Position numbers and translations under genes: made by a program. The notes under the pieces were generated by a model. It worked only from the letters and a program-made list of their open reading frames with translations, did no database searches and was not told the DNA's origin. A stretch of 64,000 nt of DNA from Sinorhizobium fredii NGR234 (GTDB lineage Bacteria; Pseudomonadota; Alphaproteobacteria; Rhizobiales; Rhizobiaceae), in NCBI RefSeq assembly GCF_000018545.1, contig NC_012587.1, forward strand, positions 2,356,001 to 2,420,000. Reading direction: 5' to 3'. This document shows, piece after piece, positions 56,828-64,000 of the stretch (positions are counted from its first letter, which is position 1; every line of letters begins with the position of its first letter).

Positions 56828-57040
56828 TCACCCCGTCAGCCCGCGATAGGACGTCGGGACCGCCGCAGTTTCGTGGCATCGGGCCAGCCCGTCGAGCCAG
56901 CGAGCGAGATCTTCCGGGATTTCCGCATGGCCGCTCTCCATGGCTTCCACCCAGGAGAGCTGGCATTGAAGCGCGGATGTCAGCTCGATTGTCGTCCACC
57001 TCAAACTGACTAGGCATTCAGCAAAGCGCTCGGGCGTCAT
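56828..57040 (-). CDS. small helix-turn-helix-like protein
   Basis: A 70-residue ORF starting MTPERFAECLVSLRWTTIEL, then TSALQCQLSWVEAMESGHAE and IPEDLARWLDGLARCHE. The pattern resembles the small Cro/XRE-like helix-turn-helix proteins frequent in rhizobia, where LGWSQ...LARALG...VRRWxSGxxxIP is the usual form. DNA binding is inferred. The ribosome site is weak. It lies upstream of and codirectional with the 51-residue ORF, and downstream of the RTX gene. Confidence 0.55.
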   Translation of the reverse strand: MTPERFAECLVSLRWTTIELTSALQCQLSWVEAMESGHAEIPEDLARWLDGLARCHETAAVPTSYRGLTG

Positions 57041-57102
57041 CGGTGCAGATCTTCACAAGGATGAGTGGTGCCCGCCCGAGCAGGCGGCGGGCACCGATAA
57101 GC

Positions 57103-60100
57103 TCACACAAACAGGAAGTCGCTGATCGCCAGCGTCGAGACGTGCGTGCTGCCATTCGCCAGCGTCACGATCAGCTCGGCGTCATAATTGTTGCCGGTGC
57201 CGTCGCGGTCGTACCAAAGGCGGCCGTTGTCCGATTCGAACAGGAACTGCGGCCCCGTCCCCGAGGCGGTCGGATTGGCGCCGACCACCAGTCCGGGATT
57301 GCCGGTTGCGGCCATGCCGAAGTCCGAGCGGTCGACGACCAGCTTGTCCTGGCCGCGCGTGAAGTCGACGATCTGGTCGCCGGTGCCGAAGCCGTCGCTG
57401 TGGAACACGAACTGGTCCTTGCCGGTGCCGCCCTGCAGCAGGTCGCCGGCCGCACCGCCTTCGAGCACGTCGTCACCGGCCCCGCCGAAGAGGAAGTCGT
57501 CCGCGCCGCCGCCGAAGAATTTCTCGTTGGCGGACGTGCCGCGAATGTCGTCGTCCTGGCTCGAACCATAGACGACTTCAATGCCGGTCACGGTCAACCC
57601 CTTGGCCATGCCGCCGTTGTTGGCGTTGTTGGCGAGGTCGAGCTTCACCGACATGGAGGAGTCGAAGCTGAACTTCAGCGTGTCCGTGCCGGCACCGCCG
57701 TCGAAGCTGTCGGTGCCAATCTCATTCGTGCGGATCAGCGTGTCGTTGCCGGCATCGCCGTAAAGCTTGTCGTTTCCGGCGCCATCCTCGAGCCGGTCGT
57801 TGCCCGCGCCGCCTCTCAGTGTATCGTTGCCGCCATTGCCCTTGAGCACGTCGTTGAGAGCGCCGGCGGTGACGCTGTCGTTGCCGCTGGTGCCGTAGAA
57901 TTCCAGGCTTTCGGCGCCGGTGAACTTGGTAGCCGCGTTGACCGTCACCGTGCCGTTCGAGAAGACAAAGCTGACGCCGGTCGCCTGGTTGGCGAGATCG
58001 ACATAGACGCGGTCGGTGCCTGTCCCCGCATCGGCAAAGTCGCCCTGGTTGATGCGCAGGCTGTCATTGCCCGCACCACCGTAGAGCTTGTCGGCCTGCG
58101 TGTCGAACTGCGTGCTGTAGGTCGCCTGCAGCGTGTCGTTGCCGTCACCGCCTTCGAGCCTGTCGGCCCCTGCCCCGCCATAGAGCCGGTCATTGCCGGC
58201 GAGCCCCTTGAGCGTGTCGTTGCCGCCCCCGCCATGGAAGAGGTCGCTCAGCGCGCTGCCCGTCAGGCTGTCGGTGCCCGATCCGGTCCAAATCTGCACG
58301 GCTTCGACATTCCTGAGCGTCACGTCGCCATTGGTCAGGACCGCGCTCGGCGACAGCACGAAGCTCATGTTGGCGGTGCCCATGGAGCGGTTCACCGCGG
58401 CCGTGTCCGTTCCCGTGCCTCCGTCGACGGTGAATTTGCCCGCGGTGAGTCCGCGAAACGCGTTGATCGTCACCGTGTCATTGCCGGTTCCCAGCAGGAT
58501 CGAATTGGCAGCGGTGCCTGAAGCGATCTCGAGTTCCACCAGGTCGTTGCCGGTCCCGGCATCGATCGTGTTGGCACCACCGTCGTCAATAATCCTGTCG
58601 TTGCCGTCTCCACCCTTGAGCGTATCGTTGCCCGCTCCCCCGTCGAGCCAATCGCTGCCTTTTCCGCCCGTCAGCCTGTCATTGCCGTTGGCGCCGTAGA
58701 ACTTGACGGACAGCGCCGCGCCGGCGGTGAGTGTATCGCTGCCGGAGCCTGCGTGGATCGCATAGTGCTCGGCGTCGGTGACACTGGTGCCGTCATTCAG
58801 CGTGCCGGTCACGCCGCTGATCGAAAACGTAAGGTTGGTGGTCGCATCGCGCCGAACGATAGTGACCGTGTCGGTGCCGGCACCGGCCCTGATCGTGTCC
58901 TTGCCGCCGTTTCCGACCGTGATCGTATCATTGCCGTCACCGCTGTTGACGATGTCGACGCCATTCCCGGAATCAATAGAGTCGTTGCCCTTGCCGCTGC
59001 TGAGCGTATCGTTCCCGTCGTGGGAGCGCATCGTGTCGTTGCCGTCGCCGGTAGTCCAGTTGTCAACGGTAGAGCTACCCATGCCGCTGTCGAACGAATA
59101 GGCCTCCATGTTGATGAAGGTCGTGCCATCCGACAGTGTGTTGGAGAGGTTGGATGCCTTGGCGGTGAAGGTGCCGCTCAGGTTCTGGACTTCGAGAATA
59201 TCGGTGCCCGCGCCGCCGTTGATCGTGTCCCGGCCGTGGCCGATGGTAACGCCGACGCGGTCGTTGCCGTCTCCCCCAGTGATCGTATCGAGACCTAAGC
59301 CGCCGTTGAGAAAGTCGTTGCCGCTCCCCCCGTCGAGAGTGTCGTTCCCGCTGTGGATCAGGTTGAAGGCGACATCGCCGTAGAGCGTATCGTCGCCGTC
59401 GCCGCCCGACAGCGCGTCGGCCCCGTTGGCGCCGGTGAGGTGGTCGTTCCCGGCCTCGCCGAAGAGCTTGTCGTCGCCGACGCCGCCATCGCCCATGTCA
59501 TTGCCATAGCCACCCCTGATCGTGTCCGCGCCGATGTCACCAGACAGAATGTCGGAGCCGTTGCCGCCATTGAGCGTATCGTCGCCGTCGGCGCCGTCGA
59601 GCATATCGCGACCGATGCCGCCGTTCAGCGTGTCGTTTCCATCGCCGCCGTTGAGGAAGTCATTCCAACGGCCGCCGGTGATCGTGTCAGCGAAATCGGT
59701 GCCGACAATCATAAACTGCTCGACGTTGGTGACCTTGATCCCGCCGGCAAGGTTCGATTGCGCAATCGGATCCGGCGCGGCGAAGGTGAGCGCGGTCGTT
59801 TGGTCCGTGAAGGACAGCGCTAACGTATCGAACCCCAATCCGCCGTCGACCACGTCCCCGTCGCTATCAGCCGGCTCGAAAGCCATGACCATGTCGTCGC
59901 CGGTGCCGGCATTGATCGAATCGGCTCCGGCTCCCCCCTGGATGTTGTCGGAGCCGGAACCGCCGCTGATTGCATCGTTTCCTACGTCACCGTTGATCGT
60001 GTCATTTTGGAAGCCGCCGGACAGGATATCGTTACCGGCGAGCCCAAAGATCTGATCCGTACTGAAGCCGCCGGACAGGGTATCGACTGCGTCCGTGCCT

Positions 60101-60141
60101 AAGATGAAGTCCTGCTGGTCGGTGCCCGGATTCGTTGCCAT
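57103..60141 (-). CDS. RTX calcium-binding repeat protein, type I secretion substrate
   Basis: A 1012-residue protein made almost wholly of glycine/aspartate nonapeptide repeats (GGxGxDxLx), for example FGLAGNDILSGGFQNDTING and LNGGDGNDTLNGGIGRDMLD, in about seven blocks separated by 40-60-residue spacers with a recurring DTLALSF/DTVTIV-like beta pattern. There is no Sec signal; the C-terminus has the M10-peptidase-like end (QFVFHSDGFGTGDQIVDFTR) and finishes in hydrophobic LAISDFLFV, fitting an uncleaved type I export signal. No catalytic domain was seen, so it is likely a surface or matrix protein. GGGAGGGAATGAGGCA precedes the ATG. No type I transporter genes lie nearby. Confidence 0.92.
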   Translation of the reverse strand: MATNPGTDQQDFILGTDAVDTLSGGFSTDQIFGLAGNDILSGGFQNDTINGDVGNDAISGGSGSDNIQGGAGADSINAGTGDDMVMAFEPADSDGDVVDGGLGFDTLALSFTDQTTALTFAAPDPIAQSNLAGGIKVTNVEQFMIVGTDFADTITGGRWNDFLNGGDGNDTLNGGIGRDMLDGADGDDTLNGGNGSDILSGDIGADTIRGGYGNDMGDGGVGDDKLFGEAGNDHLTGANGADALSGGDGDDTLYGDVAFNLIHSGNDTLDGGSGNDFLNGGLGLDTITGGDGNDRVGVTIGHGRDTINGGAGTDILEVQNLSGTFTAKASNLSNTLSDGTTFINMEAYSFDSGMGSSTVDNWTTGDGNDTMRSHDGNDTLSSGKGNDSIDSGNGVDIVNSGDGNDTITVGNGGKDTIRAGAGTDTVTIVRRDATTNLTFSISGVTGTLNDGTSVTDAEHYAIHAGSGSDTLTAGAALSVKFYGANGNDRLTGGKGSDWLDGGAGNDTLKGGDGNDRIIDDGGANTIDAGTGNDLVELEIASGTAANSILLGTGNDTVTINAFRGLTAGKFTVDGGTGTDTAAVNRSMGTANMSFVLSPSAVLTNGDVTLRNVEAVQIWTGSGTDSLTGSALSDLFHGGGGNDTLKGLAGNDRLYGGAGADRLEGGDGNDTLQATYSTQFDTQADKLYGGAGNDSLRINQGDFADAGTGTDRVYVDLANQATGVSFVFSNGTVTVNAATKFTGAESLEFYGTSGNDSVTAGALNDVLKGNGGNDTLRGGAGNDRLEDGAGNDKLYGDAGNDTLIRTNEIGTDSFDGGAGTDTLKFSFDSSMSVKLDLANNANNGGMAKGLTVTGIEVVYGSSQDDDIRGTSANEKFFGGGADDFLFGGAGDDVLEGGAAGDLLQGGTGKDQFVFHSDGFGTGDQIVDFTRGQDKLVVDRSDFGMAATGNPGLVVGANPTASGTGPQFLFESDNGRLWYDRDGTGNNYDAELIVTLANGSTHVSTLAISDFLFV

Positions 60142-60540
60142 TGCCTCATTCCCTCCTTGATGGACGCACGATCGCCTTTCCGCCCGACACAGCCAGGCGG
60201 CTTCAGGATCGCTACAATTGGTGGACGGCTCGGGCCGACGCGGCCCGCGCATTTCGGCCGATACCCTCGGCAGCAGCCTTGGGTACAACCGGAAACAACT
60301 CCAAAACGTCGAACTTATTCGTTCCTGGCTCGGAGTCGTGTTGGGCCTATCGTTTAGAAAGCAGTAGACGTTTTGTGAAATTCAATATTCACATGGGCCG
60401 CATCCACGCGGTGAATGGAGCACTTCGGCGGCAGCCGGATGCATGGTAGAGGTGTTCCTTCGGGCACAAGGCATGCGGCGCAGGATGCGATACATGCGCA
60501 CGGAAGGCTCGGGAAGATTAACCATGGGGTGGGCGGATTA
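60142..60540. promoter_or_regulatory. divergent promoter region of RTX and LysR genes
   Basis: 399 bases between divergent genes. The inverted repeat GTGAA-N8-TTCAC (60375-60392) is the type of dyad LysR proteins bind and lies about 150 bases from the regulator start and 235 from the RTX start. The layout suggests the LysR protein regulates the RTX gene. No small gene was recognised here. Confidence 0.35.
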
Positions 60541-61644
60541 GTGAACCTGAATGCATTCGACCTCAATCTCCTGCGGGTTTTCGATGCGCTCATCCGCGAG
60601 CGCAGCGTGACCCGCGCCGGCGACCAGATCGGCCTTAGCCAGCCCGCGGTGAGTTCTGCGCTCAGGAGGCTGCGCGACCTCTTGGACGACCAGCTCTTCA
60701 TTCGCCGCGGCAACGACATGATCCCGACGCCCCGGGCGCTGGAGCTCGGCTCGCCCGTCCGCGACGCGCTCGGCAAGATCGAACTCGCCCTGCACAAGCG
60801 CCGGCATTTCGATCCCGCCACCATCCAGAGGCGGTTTACGCTTCTCGGCTCGGACATATTTTCCGTGATGGCGATGTCCGCCCTCTCCCGCTGCTGCGCG
60901 GAGGAAGCGCCCGGAATTTCGCTTCATCTCGTGGACAGCGCTTTGGGAAATGCCGAGCGGCTGCTGCAGGAAGATGCGGTCGACATCGCCCTCGAAACCG
61001 AGCTCAATGTCCCTGATTGGGTGTCCAGCATGCCGCTGCTGGCGGCACCCTACGTCGTCGTGGCCTCGGCCAGGCATCCGGGAATCACCGCGGCCGGTGT
61101 CGCTGCACGCGAGGCCATTCCGCTCGACCTCTTCTGCCGGCTCCATCACGTGGCGAGGTCGTCCGCGGGCGTGGTGAACTGCGTCGTGGACGCCGAACTC
61201 GCCAAGGTCGGCCGCAAGCGGCATGTGGCGCTGACAATGCCCCACACATTGGGAGTCGCCGTCGCGACCGCCAATTCCCTGCATCTGGCCACGGTCCCAC
61301 GCCAATTCGCGGAACTGATGGCGAGTCATCTCGGATTGAAAATCTACGAGGCGCCCGTGCCGCTTCCCGCGACGAATATCAACGTGTTCTGGCACTCCCG
61401 TCATGATGGCGACCCTGCACATCAATGGCTGCGCCGGCAAATCGTCCGGGTCAGGGACGAATTCGATGCGAAGATGCGCACGCGCGCGAACCCCGAACTG
61501 TCGATAGGATGCCCGTTCGATAACAATGAGCCGGTCAAAGCGACCCGGCTCGACAACGGCATAGCCGCCCGCCCCGCGTCCGACAAAGGCCCTGCAGCGC
61601 CGCACGCCTCGCACGCCCCTCAAAAAATCGCCGCAGACCTTTGA
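60541..61644 (+). CDS. LysR-family regulator, NodD-like group, with extended C-terminus
   Basis: A 367-residue regulator. The winged helix at the N-terminus (NLNAFDLNLLRVFDALIRER, SVTRAGDQIGLSQPAVSSAL, RRLRDLLDDQLFIRRGNDMI) is of the NodD/SyrM-like group; the effector domain follows (RRFTLLGSDIFSVMAMSALS, LGVAVATANSLHLATVPRQF). About 55 extra C-terminal residues (GCPFDNNEPVKATRLDNGIA ...) exceed the usual 300-315. Start GTG at 60541 removes 42 unlikely upstream residues. The divergent RTX gene is the likely target. It is not adjacent to nodulation genes, so a NodD role is not claimed. Confidence 0.88.
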   Translation: MNLNAFDLNLLRVFDALIRERSVTRAGDQIGLSQPAVSSALRRLRDLLDDQLFIRRGNDMIPTPRALELGSPVRDALGKIELALHKRRHFDPATIQRRFTLLGSDIFSVMAMSALSRCCAEEAPGISLHLVDSALGNAERLLQEDAVDIALETELNVPDWVSSMPLLAAPYVVVASARHPGITAAGVAAREAIPLDLFCRLHHVARSSAGVVNCVVDAELAKVGRKRHVALTMPHTLGVAVATANSLHLATVPRQFAELMASHLGLKIYEAPVPLPATNINVFWHSRHDGDPAHQWLRRQIVRVRDEFDAKMRTRANPELSIGCPFDNNEPVKATRLDNGIAARPASDKGPAAPHASHAPQKIAADL

Positions 61645-61699
61645 ATTTGCTACCGTAATCTCGCCCGGAGCTCGACCCGATCCAGGAGCTCCCCGGGGC

Positions 61700-62011
61700 T
61701 CACTCTTCCGGCTCCGTGGTGAACATCAGGGGGAAGCCGGCTTCCTTGCCGAGGTCGGTCGCTTCCTTGGCCTTGGTCTCGGCGATATCCCGGGCGCAGA
61801 CCACGACGACCGACGTGCCGAGCTTATGGGCGGTCATCATCACCCGATAGCCGGCCTCCTCGCTCATGCGAAAAATCGCCTTCAACACCATCACCACGAA
61901 GTCGCGCGGCGTGTAGTCGTCGTTGACGAGGATGACCTTGTAGAGCCTCGGCCGCTCGAGCTTGGGCTTCACCCTCGTTTTTCGTTTGGGGGCGACTTCA
62001 TTGTCACTCAT
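61700..62011 (-). CDS. clpS: ClpS adaptor protein
   Basis: A 103-residue adaptor delivering N-degron substrates to ClpAP. Core motifs are RLYKVILVNDDYTPRDFVVM, VLKAIFRMSEEAGYRVMMTA and HKLGTSVVVVCARDIAETKA. The ATG at 62011 (MSDNEVAPKRKTRVK) is preceded by GGTGAGTTTTCCG; a GTG four codons upstream is possible. clpA is not adjacent. Alphaproteobacteria often carry two ClpS copies and which one this is was not resolved. Confidence 0.92.
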   Translation of the reverse strand: MSDNEVAPKRKTRVKPKLERPRLYKVILVNDDYTPRDFVVMVLKAIFRMSEEAGYRVMMTAHKLGTSVVVVCARDIAETKAKEATDLGKEAGFPLMFTTEPEE

Positions 62012-62187
62012 CGGAAAACTCACCCGTTGATGACATGCGGTGGGGTCGGACGCAGTATTGCGCGCACGGCACCGGCATTCAAGCCGAAGCCGGCCGATCC
62101 CATCCGAAGCCTCGCGAAGAGCTTGACCGCTCCTCTCCTTTATCCCATAGCCACGGCCAAGAAATTCGAGAACGACAGGTTTTAGCC

Positions 62188-63291
62188 ATGGGCTTCAAAT
62201 GCGGTATCGTCGGGCTGCCGAATGTCGGCAAGTCCACACTCTTCAACGCGCTGACCAAGACGGCGGCGGCGCAGGCGGCGAACTATCCATTCTGCACGAT
62301 CGAGCCGAACACCGGCGAGGTCGCGGTGCCGGACGCGCGGATGCGCAAGCTTGCCGACATCGCCAAGTCGAAGGAAATCATTCCGACCCGCATCTCCTTC
62401 GTCGACATCGCCGGCCTGGTGCGCGGCGCGTCCAAGGGCGAAGGTCTCGGCAACCAGTTCCTCGCCAACATTCGCGAAGTCGATGCGGTGGTGCATGTGC
62501 TGCGCTGTTTCGAGGACGACGACATCACCCATGTCGAAGGCCGCATCCATCCGGTCGAGGACGCCGAGACGATCGAGACCGAGCTGATGCTCGCCGACCT
62601 CGAGAGCCTCGAGCGGCGCACGGAGCAGACCCGCAAGCGGGCGGTGGGCAAGGACAAGGAGTCGATGGCGCAGCTTCCGATCATGGATGCCTCGCTGAAA
62701 CTTCTTCAGGAAGGCAAGCCGGTCCGCACCCTGCTGCCGAAGATCGATGCGGAGGAGCTGCGCGTCCTGCAGGGTCTCAACCTTCTGACCGCCCATCCGG
62801 TTCTCTATGTCTGCAACGTCGCCGAAGCCGATGCGGCAGAGGGCAACGAACACACCCGCGCCGTCGCCGAAATGGCCAAGGCCCAGGGGGCCGAAAGTGT
62901 CGTCATCTCGGCAGCGATCGAATCCGAGGTCGCCCAATTGCCCGACGATGAGGCCAAGGAATTCCTTGCAGCCTTGGGCCTGGAAGAAGCCGGCCTCGAC
63001 CGGCTGATCCGCGCCGGCTACAAGCTGCTCGACCTCATCACCTATTTCACGGTCGGGCCGAAGGAGACCCGCGCCTGGACGATCCCGCGCGGCACCAAGG
63101 CGCCGCAGGCGGCCGGCGTCATCCACTCGGACTTCGAGCGCGGCTTCATCCGCGCCAACACCATCGCGTATGACGACTTCACTGCGCTGGGCGGGGAAAC
63201 GGGTGCCAAGGAAGCCGGCAAGGCGCGCGACGAAGGCAAGGAGTACGTCGTCCAGGACGGCGACGTGATCCACTTCCGCTTCAACACGTAA
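62188..63291 (+). CDS. ychF: ribosome-binding ATPase YchF
   Basis: A 367-residue Obg-family P-loop protein that prefers ATP (OLA1/YchF). Motifs: G1 [39 protein letters not shown]3 [39 protein letters not shown] near the altered G4, and a TGS domain at the end ([35 protein letters not shown]). The start [14 protein letters not shown] gives normal length; 51 upstream in-frame residues are not credible. Confidence 0.97.
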   Translation: MGFKCGIVGLPNVGKSTLFNALTKTAAAQAANYPFCTIEPNTGEVAVPDARMRKLADIAKSKEIIPTRISFVDIAGLVRGASKGEGLGNQFLANIREVDAVVHVLRCFEDDDITHVEGRIHPVEDAETIETELMLADLESLERRTEQTRKRAVGKDKESMAQLPIMDASLKLLQEGKPVRTLLPKIDAEELRVLQGLNLLTAHPVLYVCNVAEADAAEGNEHTRAVAEMAKAQGAESVVISAAIESEVAQLPDDEAKEFLAALGLEEAGLDRLIRAGYKLLDLITYFTVGPKETRAWTIPRGTKAPQAAGVIHSDFERGFIRANTIAYDDFTALGGETGAKEAGKARDEGKEYVVQDGDVIHFRFNT

Positions 63292-63317
63292 TCGTTCCGG
63301 CTGCCATGGAGGGCGGC

Positions 63318-63770
63318 ATGCTCTATTTCGAGGATTTCACGCCGGGGCGACGCTTCGTCTATCGGCCGTTCGAAATGCAGGCTGCAGACATGATCGCCTT
63401 TGCCGGCGAGTTCGACCCGCAGCCGGTGCATCTCGACGAGGAAGCCGGCAGGCGCAGCATCCTAGGCGGCCTCTCGGCCTCCGGATGGCACACCAGCGCC
63501 ATCGGCATGCGGATGATGATCGACGCCTTCCTCGGCAATTCGTCGTCGCAGGGTTCGCCCGGCATCGACTTCATGGACTGGAAGAAACCGGTGCTGGCTG
63601 GAGACGTGATCTCCGGCTTCAGCCTGGTTCTGGAGGCGCGACCGTCCAGATCGAAGCCCCAGATCGGTCTCGTCAAGTTCCGCAACGAAATCAGCAATCA
63701 GAGCGGCGAACCGGTTGCGGTCTCCGAATGTTCGGTCATGTTTCGACGCCGCGAGGGTGGGCGACCATGA
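63318..63770 (+). CDS. MaoC-type hot-dog hydratase 1
   Basis: A 150-residue MaoC-family enoyl-CoA-hydratase-like protein. Features: LYFEDFTPGRRFVYRPFEMQ, IAFAGEFDPQPVHLDEEAGR with the catalytic Asp/His pair of the hydratase motif, and GGLSASGWHTSAIGMRMMID. Start at 63318 is preferred because GGAGGGCGGC lies just before it. Its stop overlaps the next, similar gene as ATGA. Acyl-CoA substrate unknown. Confidence 0.88.
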   Translation: MLYFEDFTPGRRFVYRPFEMQAADMIAFAGEFDPQPVHLDEEAGRRSILGGLSASGWHTSAIGMRMMIDAFLGNSSSQGSPGIDFMDWKKPVLAGDVISGFSLVLEARPSRSKPQIGLVKFRNEISNQSGEPVAVSECSVMFRRREGGRP

Positions 63771-64000
63771 TGACTCTCGAAGAGCTTTATGCGGCCGGCC
63801 GCAAGACCGTGATCGGCAGCCTGACATTTACGGCGGACGATATCATCCGCTTTGCCCGCGATTTCGATCCGCAGCCCTTCCATCTCGACGAGGAGGAAGC
63901 AAGACGCTCGCTCTTCGGCGGTCTTTGCGCCTCCGGCTGGCACACCAGCGCCGGCTGGATGAAGTGCTTCGTCCGCTTCTGGACAGACGAGGTCCGGCGC
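63767..64000 (+). CDS. MaoC-type hot-dog hydratase 2 (3' end beyond the window)
   Basis: 78 codons are visible, beginning MMTLEELYAAGRKTVIGSLT, with DDIIRFARDFDPQPFHLDEE and GGLCASGWHTSAGWMKCFVR. It resembles the preceding MaoC protein closely in the hydratase motif, suggesting a tandem duplication that may act as a heterodimer, and its ATG overlaps the upstream stop. The remainder lies outside the window. Confidence 0.88.
   Translation, partial: MMTLEELYAAGRKTVIGSLTFTADDIIRFARDFDPQPFHLDEEEARRSLFGGLCASGWHTSAGWMKCFVRFWTDEVRR

Noticed and set aside
57043..58521. 492-codon plus-strand ORF
   Set aside because: Antisense to the RTX repeats; its apparent repetition mirrors the repeat DNA.
57103..60141. 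CRISPR-like periodicity
   Set aside because: The repeats are coding GGxGxDxLx nonapeptides of an RTX protein, not direct repeats with unique spacers.

Overview
The window reads as chromosomal DNA of a Sinorhizobium/Ensifer-type member of the Rhizobiaceae. This rests on G+C-rich coding sequence, AGGAGG-type ribosome sites, a BA14K-like protein, a PetP/PetR-like regulator pair, and dispersed GCCCCTC...GAGGGGC palindromic elements of the rhizobial RIME type. No tRNA, rRNA or CRISPR array was seen.

Left part (1-27 kb) is mostly housekeeping backbone: recQ (cut by the window edge), dnaG, a yqeY-like gene, carA, an ISAs1-family insertion inside a palindromic repeat, an aspartate-type aminotransferase, small membrane proteins, a PQQ-type sugar dehydrogenase, a cold-shock gene, BA14K, a metallo-hydrolase, an SH3 protein, petP-petR-histidine kinase, a CsaA-like protein, ybjN-proC, ubiK, then lgt, a MidA-like methyltransferase, pgeF, a creatinase-fold protein, a proline-rich lipoprotein and prs.

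Middle part (27.5-45.2 kb) is the main accessory block, all on the minus strand. In transcription order it holds a very large Sec-signal SpvB/TcdB-RHS protein interrupted by one in-frame TAA, a small A+T-rich gene in the position of an immunity gene, and a near-complete type II secretion operon (gspD, O, G, L, M, C, K, E, F, H, I, J) with overlapping or closely spaced genes. The working hypothesis is that the RHS protein is a polymorphic toxin that crosses the inner membrane by Sec and leaves through the adjacent type II machine. This is inference from signal peptide, strand and adjacency.

Right part (45.4-64 kb): DUF779 and an acetaldehyde-type dehydrogenase with a GAF-Fis regulator, now separated by an IS481-family element inserted in another palindromic repeat; a BenE-type transporter; rplY; a GGDEF-EAL protein with a solute-binding protein; pth; two tiny genes; a 1012-residue RTX-repeat protein divergent from a LysR regulator; clpS; ychF; and two MaoC-type hydratase genes, the last cut by the window end. 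rplY, pth and ychF look like backbone with accessory genes between them.
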